A stretch of 61,661 nt of DNA from Serratia marcescens (GCF_001902635.1 NZ_MJAO01000027.1:1-61661), one strand, 5' to 3'; counted from the stretch's first letter, positions 36,639-44,744 are shown. The notes: a model not told the origin generated them from the letters alone. A program made the numbers and translations.

Positions 36639-36932
36639 ATGAAAGATTATAAAAACACATCAGGCACCCAAACCCTGCTGCTGTTCAGCCTGGCATGGTA
36701 TGTGCTGTTACCGCCGTTGCTGACGGCCTGCGTCTTCAACCGTTTCAATTTAAACCCCTTCGCGATCGTCAAATTCTTGCGCTTCAACCCGTTTGACGCC
36801 GATCGTGGCATTCCCGGTTATCAGACTTTCCTCTATTTACTGATGCTGTGGTTGGGGTTGAACATTTTTCTGTGGTTGATGGTGTGGGGGGCGGGGCGGC
36901 TGTATCAGTGCTGGCTAGCGCCGCGCGGCTGA
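36639..36932 (+). CDS. Hypothetical membrane protein (97 residues)
   Basis: Unrecognised protein with two hydrophobic helices (about residues 11-33 and 64-88, YLLMLWLGLNIFLWLMVWG) separated by a polar loop (NPFAIVKFLRFNPFDADRG). The nearest purine-rich ribosome site (AAGGAAGA) is 14 nt upstream, which is far. A 41-codon serine-rich frame starting at 36512 ends 1 nt before this ATG and could in principle couple to it. It precedes the Fur box and RyhB. Confidence 0.6.
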   Translation: MKDYKNTSGTQTLLLFSLAWYVLLPPLLTACVFNRFNLNPFAIVKFLRFNPFDADRGIPGYQTFLYLLMLWLGLNIFLWLMVWGAGRLYQCWLAPRG

Positions 36933-36979
36933 TATTATATCCAAGGGAAAAAGTTTCGTCGGGAAATGACTTTACATTC

Positions 36980-36998
36980 GGTAATGAGACGTATTATC
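36980..36998. promoter_or_regulatory. Fur box of the ryhB promoter
   Basis: GGTAATGAGACGTATTATC matches 14 of 19 positions of the Fur consensus GATAATGATAATCATTATC. It overlaps the -10 region (TATTAT/TATCAT) of the small RNA, with TTTACA at 36971-36976 as a possible -35. Confidence 0.75.
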
Positions 36999-37007
36999 AT
37001 CTTAATC

Positions 37008-37113
37008 GCCGGTGAGGGGAAAAGGGTTGTCTCCTTCTGTGCCCCCCGAGCCGGCACGACATTGCTCACATTGCTTCCAGTTTTCCTGCCAGCCTCGCGC
37101 TGGCATTTTTTTT
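37008..37113 (+). ncRNA. ryhB: Iron-stress small RNA RyhB
   Basis: Hfq-dependent RNA that, under iron limitation, represses mRNAs of non-essential iron proteins. Positions 37054-37081 carry the universally conserved RyhB core (begins GCACGACATTGCTCACAT, ends GCTTCCAGT), identical to E. coli RyhB as I recall it. A perfect intrinsic terminator follows (TGCCAGC/GCTGGCA, 37087-37105, then eight T). The 5' end (about 37008) is inferred from the -10 position. A Fur box overlaps the promoter. The 5' third differs from E. coli RyhB. A protein frame crossing this region (36966-37184) is coincidental. Confidence 0.92.
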
Positions 37114-37207
37114 ATCCTGCGCCGGGTGTTGCGGCTTCGGCGTCTAACCAATTTTCATTAGCACAGCTGATTGAAAGCAGGTGAGAGTGACGAAGCGTTT
37201 TCTGGCG

Positions 37208-37384
37208 TCAGAACAGTGAAAACAGCAAGACCACCGGTAGGCTCAGCGGCCAGGTTAGCCCGATGGTCAGCGCGCTGATACAACGAATTTTGACGGTATC
37301 CCTGCTAACCAGGTAGGTGAAAACCATAGAAACTAAAAGGCCAATAAAATAACAGTATTGCGTTGCAACCCACAGCGACGACAT
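37208..37384 (-). CDS. GhoT/OrtT-family membrane toxin (orphan)
   Basis: A 58-residue protein with two membrane helices. The second half (IGLTWPLSLPVVLLFSLF) is nearly identical to the signature C-terminus of E. coli GhoT and OrtT (I recall GITWPMSLPVALLFSLF). These proteins insert in the inner membrane, lower the proton motive force and ATP, and promote persistence or slow growth under stress. No GhoS-like antitoxin ORF lies beside it, so it resembles the orphan OrtT rather than GhoST. The ribosome site (GGGATCGGG) is moderate. Its 3' end faces the ryhB terminator 95 bp away. Confidence 0.85.
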   Translation of the reverse strand: MSSLWVATQYCYFIGLLVSMVFTYLVSRDTVKIRCISALTIGLTWPLSLPVVLLFSLF

Positions 37385-37859
37385 GAAACCCGATCCCAGT
37401 TGTATTTTTACGCGCGAATTTTAGGAGCTTGGCGGCCGATAATCAATGACCCACGGCCGTTTATTCAAACCTTTATCCTTAAGTCTGCATAATTTATTTC
37501 TATAAAGAACGTGGGGTTATTAACGGCTGTATGTTTATTACGAAAAGAAATCAACAACATAGTTACCGGTAACATTCGAAGGCGGTAAACGCCTTCTCCG
37601 AGGGGATGTAGCCAAGATAAGAACATGCTCGGTAGAGGTACGCGGAAACGCGATGGTGTCATGAAATATAAGATTTAATAATGTTTTAATGTAAAAGAAG
37701 CGCAGGAGAGAGGAGGTGGAACCCGCCGGTTCGCGCCGCCTTTCTGAGCGGCGGTGGGTGTGGTGTTCGATAAGCGCATCGACAGGATGCTCGTCGTTCA
37801 GGCGGTTTTGGCGTTCATGCCGATGCGTTGCCCGTCCATCAGAAAAGGGGGCAGCAGGT
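37385..37859. other. Intergenic region upstream of the orphan toxin gene
   Basis: About 475 bp, AT-rich near the toxin. It contains two short stems (GAAGGCG/CGCCTTC near 37578-37596; CGCG-GAAA-CGCG near 37640). Frames longer than 60 codons here lack ribosome sites and plausible composition. I see no firm gene. Confidence 0.4.
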
Positions 37860-37949
37860 TTAATGAATGTTAAGACCGTAGACGAACAGCCACGAAAAAA
37901 GCAGCGCCAACAGGCACACCATAAAGACGATGGAGAGCATTTCCTTCAC
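37860..37949 (-). CDS. Putative 29-residue single-helix membrane protein
   Basis: A GTG-started ORF with AGGA 8 nt upstream encodes MKEMLSIVFMVCLLALL then FSWLFVYGLNIH, a single hydrophobic helix. The in-frame ATG at codon 4 abuts the ribosome site, so GTG is the better start. I do not recognise it. It resembles in design the many stress-induced enterobacterial membrane microproteins. Confidence 0.45.
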   Translation of the reverse strand: MKEMLSIVFMVCLLALLFSWLFVYGLNIH

Positions 37950-38256
37950 AATTTAATTCCTTTTCCCGGTGAGACTAATTTACTTCTCTTTGTTTTTTAG
38001 CGAAATTTTAGATCGGTATGGGTAAGAATCCTAGTTTTAATCCAATCTTTCGTCCTGGGTGCGCGGCATGCCGCCGTTGCGATAGCCAAAAGCGACGCCT
38101 GCAAACGGTCGGGGTTAACCCGTCGTAGCTATTGCCGAACTCCGCGAGGCTGACTATATAAAATGGGGATCCCGAGACGGCGCGACAGTATGGTGTCGAT
38201 GCTTTATGGCGTCTGTTCACCTGTCCACAGCGCTCCATAGAGAGAAGGAGTCAGCA
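37950..38256. other. Intergenic region before the alpha/beta hydrolase gene
   Basis: About 300 bp holding divergent promoters for the 29-residue ORF and the hydrolase. I found no clear operator or terminator. Confidence 0.35.
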
Positions 38257-38946
38257 ATGAGCAAAGAAACCACTATCGTGCTGGTGCACGGATTTTGGGG
38301 CGGCGCAGCACACTGGAGCAAAGTCATTATCGAGTTGTCGCGCAGGGGATACTCGTCGATTCACGCGGTGGAAATGCCGCTGACCTCACTGGCGGACGAT
38401 GCGGAACGCACGCGCAAGATGGTCGCGCAACAAACGGGGCCGGTACTGCTGGTGGGGCACTCTTACGGTGGGGCGGTCATCACTGAAATGGGCAACCAGC
38501 CTAACGTGGTAGGCCTGGTTTATATTGCGGCATTTGCGCCGGACGCCGGCGAAAGCCCCGGCGGCCTCACTCAGGCGCAGCCGCCGGTGGCGGCAGCGAA
38601 TCTGGCGGCGGATAGCGATGGGTATTTGTGGATCAAGGCCGATAAGTTTCACGAAAGCTTTTGTCAGGATCTTACCGCCGACGAGGCGTTGGTGATGGCG
38701 GTAGCGCAGAAGGCTCCATTGGCCGCAACCTTCGGTAATGTTATCGGCGAGCCGGCCTGGAGGCATAAACCGTCATGGTATCAACTCTCCAGCGACGATC
38801 GCATGATTGCCCCGGAGAACCAACGACACATGGCGCAGCGATTGCAGGCTAAAAAAGTGATGGTGCTGAATGCCAGCCATGCTTCGCTGGTTTCCCATGC
38901 CGATGAGGTGGCGGGGTTGATCGACGAAGCGGCCGGTGCGCGATAA
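38257..38946 (+). CDS. Alpha/beta hydrolase
   Basis: Cytosolic serine hydrolase or esterase of unknown substrate. It is 229 residues. The oxyanion motif is HGFWGG (residues 11-16), the nucleophile elbow is GHSYGG (Ser69), an acidic residue lies in SSDDRMI (about 180) and the histidine in NASHASLV (His208), completing a triad. AAGGAG is 8 nt before the ATG at 38257. It resembles the family often annotated as plant-type salicylate-binding or EstC-like esterases. No signal peptide. It stands alone in the accessory region. Confidence 0.85.
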   Translation: MSKETTIVLVHGFWGGAAHWSKVIIELSRRGYSSIHAVEMPLTSLADDAERTRKMVAQQTGPVLLVGHSYGGAVITEMGNQPNVVGLVYIAAFAPDAGESPGGLTQAQPPVAAANLAADSDGYLWIKADKFHESFCQDLTADEALVMAVAQKAPLAATFGNVIGEPAWRHKPSWYQLSSDDRMIAPENQRHMAQRLQAKKVMVLNASHASLVSHADEVAGLIDEAAGAR

Positions 38947-39063
38947 AGAAAGGGCACGCCAATATGTCCGGGTGAAGAAGAGGCGCCATAATTAACTGCG
39001 GCGCTGGATTCTCTCTTCACCCCCTCTGCCATAGCGCTGAAACACCGGCGCGGGAGGCGGCCA

Positions 39064-39162
39064 TTAGGGATAAACGCTGATATCACTATCCATGCTAATC
39101 ATTAACAGCATGATCAACACCACGATGATGGCAATAATCGCGTAAATTTCCGACTTTCGCAT
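39064..39162 (-). CDS. Small membrane protein (32 residues) downstream of ymgB-like gene
   Basis: The ORF starts 6 nt after the ymgB-like stop codon with AGGG close upstream. It encodes MRKSEIYAIIAIIVVL followed by a second half of the same helix (IMLLMISM) and an acidic tail (DSDISVYP). One transmembrane helix with a positive N-terminus. The tight spacing suggests a two-gene operon. Function unknown. Confidence 0.6.
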   Translation of the reverse strand: MRKSEIYAIIAIIVVLIMLLMISMDSDISVYP

Positions 39163-39168
39163 ATCACC

Positions 39169-39399
39169 CTAGCGCCCGTTAACGCCGATCATTTCTATTG
39201 CCGCGCGATACAGGCTTTGAAAATGTTCATCGGGCTGCTTTTCTACCTCCTGAATAAGGCAGGCGAGCAGATTCTGTTTGGTTATCGGCTTATTGGCGGT
39301 CAGCACCAGCAGCACGCTTTTGCCGAGCAGGCAGCATATTTGCTTATGATATTCATCAACATCGTTCTTGCTGAGGCCATAGAGGGTGTAGTCGTTCAT
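39169..39399 (-). CDS. YmgB/AriR-like biofilm and acid-resistance regulator
   Basis: A 76-residue all-helical protein. The segment ITKQNLLACLIQEVEKQPDE followed by HFQSLYRAAIEMI fits the YmgB/AriR family pattern (NKNIILSLIHSLE... in E. coli), small proteins that modulate biofilm, acid resistance and Rcs output. I start at MNDYTLYGLSKND with CAGG upstream; the frame's extra 32 codons are not protein-like. Two Rcs-type boxes lie about 125 and 170 bp upstream. A GCCCGC-CGAA-GCGGGC hairpin sits in the leader at 39426-39442. Confidence 0.65.
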   Translation of the reverse strand: MNDYTLYGLSKNDVDEYHKQICCLLGKSVLLVLTANKPITKQNLLACLIQEVEKQPDEHFQSLYRAAIEMIGVNGR

Positions 39400-39518
39400 G
39401 ATGTTTAACCTGCTGACAGGTAAATGCCCGCCGAAGCGGGCTGAGAAGCCATAGAAAAATAAAATTAAGCAAATGTCGCTTGGGGCAGAACCCAAGGCGT
39501 GAGGTAACGATAACTGAA

Positions 39519-39532
39519 TGGGAATATTCCTA
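39519..39532. promoter_or_regulatory. RcsAB-type box 1
   Basis: Read toward the ymgB-like gene, TAGGAATATTCCCA matches 12 of 14 positions of the RcsAB box TAAGAATATTCCTA. Confidence 0.55.
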
Positions 39533-39562
39533 TCAAGCCGCGCGGGTGCGGATGTGAATGTT

Positions 39563-39576
39563 TAGGAATAACCTCA
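39563..39576. promoter_or_regulatory. Rcs-type box 2
   Basis: TAGGAATAACCTCA matches 12 of 14 positions of the RcsB consensus KMRGAWTMWYCTGS on the plus strand, and the minus reading TGAGGTTATTCCTA matches the RcsAB box at 11 of 14. Its centre is 44 bp (about four helical turns) from box 1. Confidence 0.5.
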
Positions 39577-39835
39577 GGCAAGTATTGAGTCATGTGTTGC
39601 GGCATTCACCGAGAAATTAAATTCATGAGCATGAGTGCCAGATATTTCGCGTCGAGGTTATAAGCCATCGCATGTGGTTAAGTCATCTCTACGTGAGGAA
39701 AGCGTTGTGCCGTGTTTCACTGGGACAAGTTAGGGCGCGTCATACTTCGTTCGATATTAGTATTCTGGGTGTGCGGAATAAGGACACCCTCTTGGGAGGG
39801 GCGTTAACTTTTATCATCACTTTAGCGTGGGCGGT
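39577..39835. other. Intergenic region before the tailspike-like gene
   Basis: About 260 bp with no ORF carrying a good ribosome site. It must hold the promoter of the beta-helix gene; a GGGAGGGG purine run near 39795 is not correctly spaced for its start. Confidence 0.35.
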
Positions 39836-41344
39836 ATGAATCCTAAGAATATTTATTCATGTGACGATCTGGCGGCGTTGAGAACTGTTATTCCTACGGA
39901 TGAACTCAAGGAGATTTTGGTTTCCCATCACGCCACTCATAGCGGTTTTGGTGGCGGTTTCTTTTATCATGATCCGAATGACACGGTTTCTCCAGACGAT
40001 AATGGCATGGTGGTGGTCACCTCACAGGGGCAGCGTTGGAAGCGTCGGTATACACATGACATTTGCCTGTCGTATTTCGGCCTTATCCCAGGAGGGGCGT
40101 TGGACCCCTTTTTGGTCAGCGCGATCAAGTTCGCACAGCGCAATGGCATCGGGCGTATTTCTATCCCCCCATCAGCCAAGGAATATACTCTGAAGGGCGG
40201 CGTGTATATCAATACATTGAATGGTGGAATCAGCATTCATGGCAGCTCCAGCGGCAAAACCGCCAATGTAAAAATCAAACATGACGGCGACAATGTCGGC
40301 GTCCTGTTTGGCGGGGCGAATCTCTGGGTTGCTGGCGGTGTCTATGATATCGAGGTTATCGGAAATGCCGGGGAGAATGCGGCATTTGTCGAGTTTCAGG
40401 ACGCATGGGGATTCGAGATTAAGAATTGCTTCGGTAAAAACTACACGAATGGCGCGTTGATCGTCTTGCGGAATAAAAAATCGTGGACAGAAGGTGCAGT
40501 GATAGAAAACATCCTCAGCCGCCAGTGTAAAAAGACGGTTTATCTGGTGCGTGACAGCGATAGCGGCGGTACCCGATCGTTTTATGGCACAACCATTTCC
40601 CGGTTGTATCATCAGGGCGCAGTTGGCAACGATGCCGGGATCGTCATCGGCGATGGCACGGAAAAAAACAGTGTGAAATTGTATTCGTCACTGATTGATA
40701 TCGGTGGCTGGAACGAAAAAGGAGGCGGCCATTCAACGGTGTTGGTCAGCCAATTTTCTGAGTTTATTGAGAGCGTCTGTATTAATCGCAACGACGGATT
40801 CTCGATGGAGGCATGGAAACCCAGCTCATGGCAGGTGCGGGTTGCCGATAATGCATTTTGCGATGTTGAGTATCGGCAGCTTGGCGGGCAGCTTAACCGC
40901 CTGGATGTTACCGATATGCCGGAGCGTTTCGGGCTGTTTTCATTGATTGGGTCGCAGGCGAAGGTTTACGGTACCAGCGGTTCGCGGCCAAGAGTCAGGT
41001 TGAAAGGGGCGTGTATCAAGTTTGGTCAGTCTGAGTTGAAAACCTTAAGGAAGCTTATCATCAAAGATTTACCGCCTTATTCCAGCTGGTTACTGAGCCT
41101 GAAGGCGGTGGGCGCCAATCTGACCGTTGCGGATACTTATGCAATCGAAGTGCTTGATGGCAATAAAATCGCACATGTAAAGTCACTGACTCAGCAGAGC
41201 AACGGTAAGTTTGCAGCGCAGACGTTTAATGAACTGGCCGGTGGGTATTACTCATTGGACAATGGGTTGACGATCCAGTTGTTATTGGACGCATCAACCT
41301 TTGCCAACGGTGTCGACTGGACGGCTGAATTAATGATGCAGTAA
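39836..41344 (+). CDS. Orphan phage-tailspike-like parallel beta-helix protein
   Basis: It is 502 residues with no signal peptide. The N-terminal 70 residues (IYSCDDLAALRT..., SGFGGGFFYHDPNDTVSPDD, GQRWKRRY) match the short N-terminal module typical of bacteriophage tailspikes and polysaccharide depolymerases. Next comes a pectate-lyase-superfamily beta-helix (about 80-360; LVSAIKFAQRNGIGRISIPP, then repeated short Gly/Asn/Val strands). The last 130 residues look like a beta-sandwich, as in spike C-terminal domains. Depolymerase or lyase activity is an inference. The ATG at 39836 has weak GGGCGG just upstream; a GTG at 39827 is the alternative. The gene is visibly less GC-rich than its neighbours and no other phage gene adjoins it, suggesting transfer. 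Confidence 0.75.
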   Translation: MNPKNIYSCDDLAALRTVIPTDELKEILVSHHATHSGFGGGFFYHDPNDTVSPDDNGMVVVTSQGQRWKRRYTHDICLSYFGLIPGGALDPFLVSAIKFAQRNGIGRISIPPSAKEYTLKGGVYINTLNGGISIHGSSSGKTANVKIKHDGDNVGVLFGGANLWVAGGVYDIEVIGNAGENAAFVEFQDAWGFEIKNCFGKNYTNGALIVLRNKKSWTEGAVIENILSRQCKKTVYLVRDSDSGGTRSFYGTTISRLYHQGAVGNDAGIVIGDGTEKNSVKLYSSLIDIGGWNEKGGGHSTVLVSQFSEFIESVCINRNDGFSMEAWKPSSWQVRVADNAFCDVEYRQLGGQLNRLDVTDMPERFGLFSLIGSQAKVYGTSGSRPRVRLKGACIKFGQSELKTLRKLIIKDLPPYSSWLLSLKAVGANLTVADTYAIEVLDGNKIAHVKSLTQQSNGKFAAQTFNELAGGYYSLDNGLTIQLLLDASTFANGVDWTAELMMQ

Positions 41345-41371
41345 GAGATTGTTCTCGAATGATCAGGTTAA

Positions 41372-41401
41372 AACACAGCCAGTGAAATCACCGGCTGTGT
41401 T
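41372..41401. terminator. Terminator between the tailspike-like gene and yeaH
   Basis: Stem AACACAGCC-G/C-GGCTGTGTT with an inner loop, between two convergent stop codons. On the minus strand it ends TGTGTTTTAAC, so it can terminate yeaGH; the plus strand side is weaker. Confidence 0.65.
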
Positions 41402-41406
41402 CTGGT

Positions 41407-42678
41407 TCAGGCTGTTTGCTTGCGAAACAGTTCTCGGAATACCGGATAGATATCGTCCGGTTCGCGGATATGCTGCATGGCGAAGTTGTCGAATCTCGCT
41501 TGCAGGTCCTCGTACTCGCGCCACAGCGTTTGGTGAGCGCGGCGGGTGATTTCTATATAGCTGTAGTAACGCACCATCGGCAGGATCTTTTTCGCCAACA
41601 GTTCATGACACAACGGTGAATCGTCGGCCCAGTTGTCACCGTCCGACGCTTGCGCGGCGTAGATGTTCCACTGTGCCGGATCGTAACGCTCTTCGACCAC
41701 TTCGTTCATCAGCTTCAGCGCGCTGGAGACGATGGTGCCGCCGGTTTCCTGCGAATAGAAGAACTCCTGCTCATCCACCTCTTTCGCCTGAGTGTGGTGG
41801 CGGATGTACACTACCTCGACGTTTTTGTAGGTTCGGCTCAGGAACAGATAAAGCAGAATGTAAAAACGTTTGGCCATGTCTTTGGTGGCCTGATCCATCG
41901 AGCCGGATACGTCCATCAGGCAGAACATTACCGCCTGGCTGGAAGGTTCCGGCCGACGTTCATAGTTTTTGTAACGGAGGTCGAAGGTGTCGATAAACGG
42001 CACGCTTTCGATCTTCTTGCGCAGTTCGGCAATCTCTTTGCGCAGCCGTTCTTCTTCCAGCAATTGCACCGGTTCGGTGTTTTCCAACTGGGTCAGCTCG
42101 TCTTCCAGTTCGTGCAGGGCGCGCCTTTTACCGGCGGTCATGGCGGTACGCCGCGCCAGCGAGTTTTGCAGCGAACGCACGACGCTGATATTGGCCGGTA
42201 CGCCGTTGGCGGTATAGCCGGCGCGATGAGTTTTGAACTCGGTCAGCTGTTTGTACTGATTCTTTTTCAGATTGGGAAGGGCGAGATCTTCGAACAGCAG
42301 ATCGAGGTACTCGTCTTTGGAAATCTGGAAGACGAATTCATCTTGGCCTTCACCGTCCTGGCTGGCGTTGCCTTGGCCGCCACCACCACCGCCTGCGCCG
42401 CCCTGAGGCCGTTCGACGCGGTCATTCTGCACGAAGTGGTCGTTGCCTGGGTGAACGCGGTGACGCGTGCCGCCACGCCCCTGATGAAACATCGGTTCGT
42501 TGATATCGTCAGTGGGGATGGAGACCGATTCCCCGCTGTCTACGTCGGTGACCGAACGCTTGTTGATGGCTTCGGCAATCGACTGTTTGATTTGCGACTT
42601 GTAACGGCGCAAGAAGCGCTGGCGATTCACCATGCTCTTGTTTTTACCGTTCAGCCGTCGGTCAATGAAATAGGCCAT
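41407..42678 (-). CDS. yeaH: YeaH, von Willebrand A-domain protein (UPF0229/DUF444)
   Basis: Partner of the YeaG kinase in a conserved stress/nitrogen-starvation trio with SpoVR (YcgB). It is 423 residues (E. coli 427). A basic N-terminus ([15 protein letters not shown]), a glycine-rich linker ([10 protein letters not shown]) and a C-terminal vWA fold with a MIDAS-like DVSGSMD motif, then [18 protein letters not shown] is next to the ATG at 42678; the longer frame is unsupported. It follows yeaG by 131 nt on the same strand. Confidence 0.95.
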   Translation of the reverse strand: MAYFIDRRLNGKNKSMVNRQRFLRRYKSQIKQSIAEAINKRSVTDVDSGESVSIPTDDINEPMFHQGRGGTRHRVHPGNDHFVQNDRVERPQGGAGGGGGGQGNASQDGEGQDEFVFQISKDEYLDLLFEDLALPNLKKNQYKQLTEFKTHRAGYTANGVPANISVVRSLQNSLARRTAMTAGKRRALHELEDELTQLENTEPVQLLEEERLRKEIAELRKKIESVPFIDTFDLRYKNYERRPEPSSQAVMFCLMDVSGSMDQATKDMAKRFYILLYLFLSRTYKNVEVVYIRHHTQAKEVDEQEFFYSQETGGTIVSSALKLMNEVVEERYDPAQWNIYAAQASDGDNWADDSPLCHELLAKKILPMVRYYSYIEITRRAHQTLWREYEDLQARFDNFAMQHIREPDDIYPVFRELFRKQTA

Positions 42679-42809
42679 ACTTCCCCCAAACGACGTTGCC
42701 AACTCTTCATGTCCCGGCCGCGACAGCGCAATATTCCGGCCCCTCCCTGGGCCGCGCTGCAACGTCCATGACTGTGGACATGGCCCTGATAATGCCGCTT
42801 ACTCCGGCG

Positions 42810-44744
42810 TTACGAGGATTTTCTGACCCGCAGATACCACTCACACAGCAGGCGAACCTGCTTGCGGGTATAACCTTTCTCCATCATGCGATCGACGAAA
42901 TCGTCGTGTTTTTTCTGCTCGTCCGTCGAGGTTTTGGCGTTGAACGAAATCACCGGCAGCAGCTCTTCGGTATTGGAGAACATTTTCTTCTCGATCACGG
43001 TACGCAGCTTCTCGTAGCTGGTCCAGTTCGGGTTACGGCCGCTGTTGTTGGCGCGGGCGCGCAGCACGAAGTTCACGATTTCGTTGCGGAAATCTTTCGG
43101 GTTGCTGATGCCGGCCGGTTTTTCGATCTTTTCCAGCTCGGCGTTCAGGGATTCGCGATCGAACAGTTGACCGGTGTCGGGATCGCGATACTCCTGATCC
43201 TGGATCCAGAAGTCCGCGTAGGTCACGTAGCGGTCAAAAATGTTCTGCCCGTATTCCGAGTAGGACTCCAGATAAGCAGTCTGGATCTCTTTGCCGATAA
43301 ATTCGGCGTATTTCGGGATCAGATAACCTTTCAGGTGCTCCAGGTATTTCTCCGCCAAATCCTGCGGGAACTGTTCGCGTTCGATCTGCTGCTCCAGCAC
43401 ATAGAACAGGTGCACCGGGTTGGCCGCCACTTCGGCGTGATCGAAGTTGAACACTCTCGAAAGAATTTTAAAGGCGAAACGGGTGGAGAGGCCGTTCATG
43501 CCTTCATCAACCCCGGCGTAATCGCGGTACTCCTGATAGGATTTGGCTTTCGGGTCGGTGTCTTTGAGGCTTTCGCCGTCATACACGCGCATTTTCGAGT
43601 AAATGCTCGAGTTTTCCGGCTCTTTCAGCCGCGACAGCACGCTAAAGCGCGCCAGCGTTTCCAGCGTGCCAGGGGCGCATGGCGCGTGGGTCAGCTCGCT
43701 GTGGTCAAGCAGCTTGTCGTAAATCTTGATCTCTTCCGACACCCGCAGGCAGTAAGGCACCTTGACGATATACACGCGGTCGAGGAATGCTTCGTTGTTC
43801 TTGTTGTTACGGAAGGTCACCCACTCCGATTCGTTGGAGTGCGCCAGAATAATGCCGTTGAACGGCAGGGCGGAGATGCCTTCGGTACCGTTGTAGTTGC
43901 CTTCCTGGGTTGCGGTCAGCAGCGGGTGCAGCACCTTGATCGGCGCTTTGAACATCTCAACGAACTCCATAATCCCCTGGTTGGCGCGGCACAGGGCGCC
44001 GGAGTAGCCATAGGCGTCCGGATCGTTCTGCGCGTGGTTCTCCAGTTTACGGATATCCACTTTACCGACCAGCGCCGAGATGTCCTGGTTGTTTTCATCG
44101 CCCGGTTCGGTTTTGGCGATGGCAATCTGCTCCAGAATGGAAGGGCGTACTTTCACCACTTTGAATTTGGTGATGTCGCCGCCGAACTCGTTCAGGCGCT
44201 TCGCCGCCCACGGCGACATGATAGTGCCGAGGTAGCGGCTGGGGATATTGAACTCTTTTTCCAGGATCGTGGCGTCTTCCTGCGGGTTGAACAGGCACAG
44301 CGGATGGTCATTGACCGGGCTGCGTTCGCCGTTGGCGCTGAGGGTGTAGATTGGCACACGCTGCATCAACGCTTTCAGGCGTTCCGCCAGCGAGGATTTA
44401 CCGCCGCCCACCGGGCCCAGCAGGTAAAGGATCTGTTTCTTCTCTTCCAGGCCCTGAGCGGCGTGTTTCAGGTAAGAGACGATCTGCTCGATGGCCTCTT
44501 CCATGCCGTAGAACTCTTCGAAGGCCGGATAGCGTGCGATCACGCGGTTGGAGAACAAGCGCGACAGGCGTGACTCTAGCGCAGTGTCGACCATCACAGG
44601 TTCACCGATAGCCATCAGCAGACGTTCGGCCGCGTTGGCATAGGCACTGCGATCTTGCCGGCAAATGGTAAGAAATTCCTGCAGTGTGAACTCTTCGTCC
44701 TTGGCAGCTTCGTAGCGCTGGCGATAGTGGTCAAATATGTTCAT
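42810..44744 (-). CDS. yeaG: PrkA-family serine protein kinase YeaG
   Basis: Serine kinase of the PrkA family: an AAA-like N-terminal domain followed by a C-terminal kinase-like domain, implicated in survival of nitrogen starvation and stationary phase. It is 644 residues, as in E. coli. Walker A is LLGPVGGGKSSLAERL (near residue 110). Other conserved blocks are SPWAAKRLNEFGGDITKF and NRGIMEFVEMFKAPIK-like sequence. First gene of yeaGH. A sigma-54-type promoter lies about 90 nt upstream. Confidence 0.97.
   Translation of the reverse strand: MNIFDHYRQRYEAAKDEEFTLQEFLTICRQDRSAYANAAERLLMAIGEPVMVDTALESRLSRLFSNRVIARYPAFEEFYGMEEAIEQIVSYLKHAAQGLEEKKQILYLLGPVGGGKSSLAERLKALMQRVPIYTLSANGERSPVNDHPLCLFNPQEDATILEKEFNIPSRYLGTIMSPWAAKRLNEFGGDITKFKVVKVRPSILEQIAIAKTEPGDENNQDISALVGKVDIRKLENHAQNDPDAYGYSGALCRANQGIMEFVEMFKAPIKVLHPLLTATQEGNYNGTEGISALPFNGIILAHSNESEWVTFRNNKNNEAFLDRVYIVKVPYCLRVSEEIKIYDKLLDHSELTHAPCAPGTLETLARFSVLSRLKEPENSSIYSKMRVYDGESLKDTDPKAKSYQEYRDYAGVDEGMNGLSTRFAFKILSRVFNFDHAEVAANPVHLFYVLEQQIEREQFPQDLAEKYLEHLKGYLIPKYAEFIGKEIQTAYLESYSEYGQNIFDRYVTYADFWIQDQEYRDPDTGQLFDRESLNAELEKIEKPAGISNPKDFRNEIVNFVLRARANNSGRNPNWTSYEKLRTVIEKKMFSNTEELLPVISFNAKTSTDEQKKHDDFVDRMMEKGYTRKQVRLLCEWYLRVRKSS

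Noticed and set aside
36966-37184. 72-codon plus-strand ORF between the 97-residue membrane gene and the toxin gene
   Set aside because: It runs straight through the ryhB promoter, core and terminator, has no ribosome site and no protein-like composition.
37716-38000. 94-codon plus-strand ORF
   Set aside because: Composition is atypical and it lies antisense to the better-supported 29-codon ORF with a proper ribosome site.
38781-39086. 101-codon minus-strand ORF under the alpha/beta hydrolase gene
   Set aside because: Antisense shadow of the hydrolase with no ribosome site.
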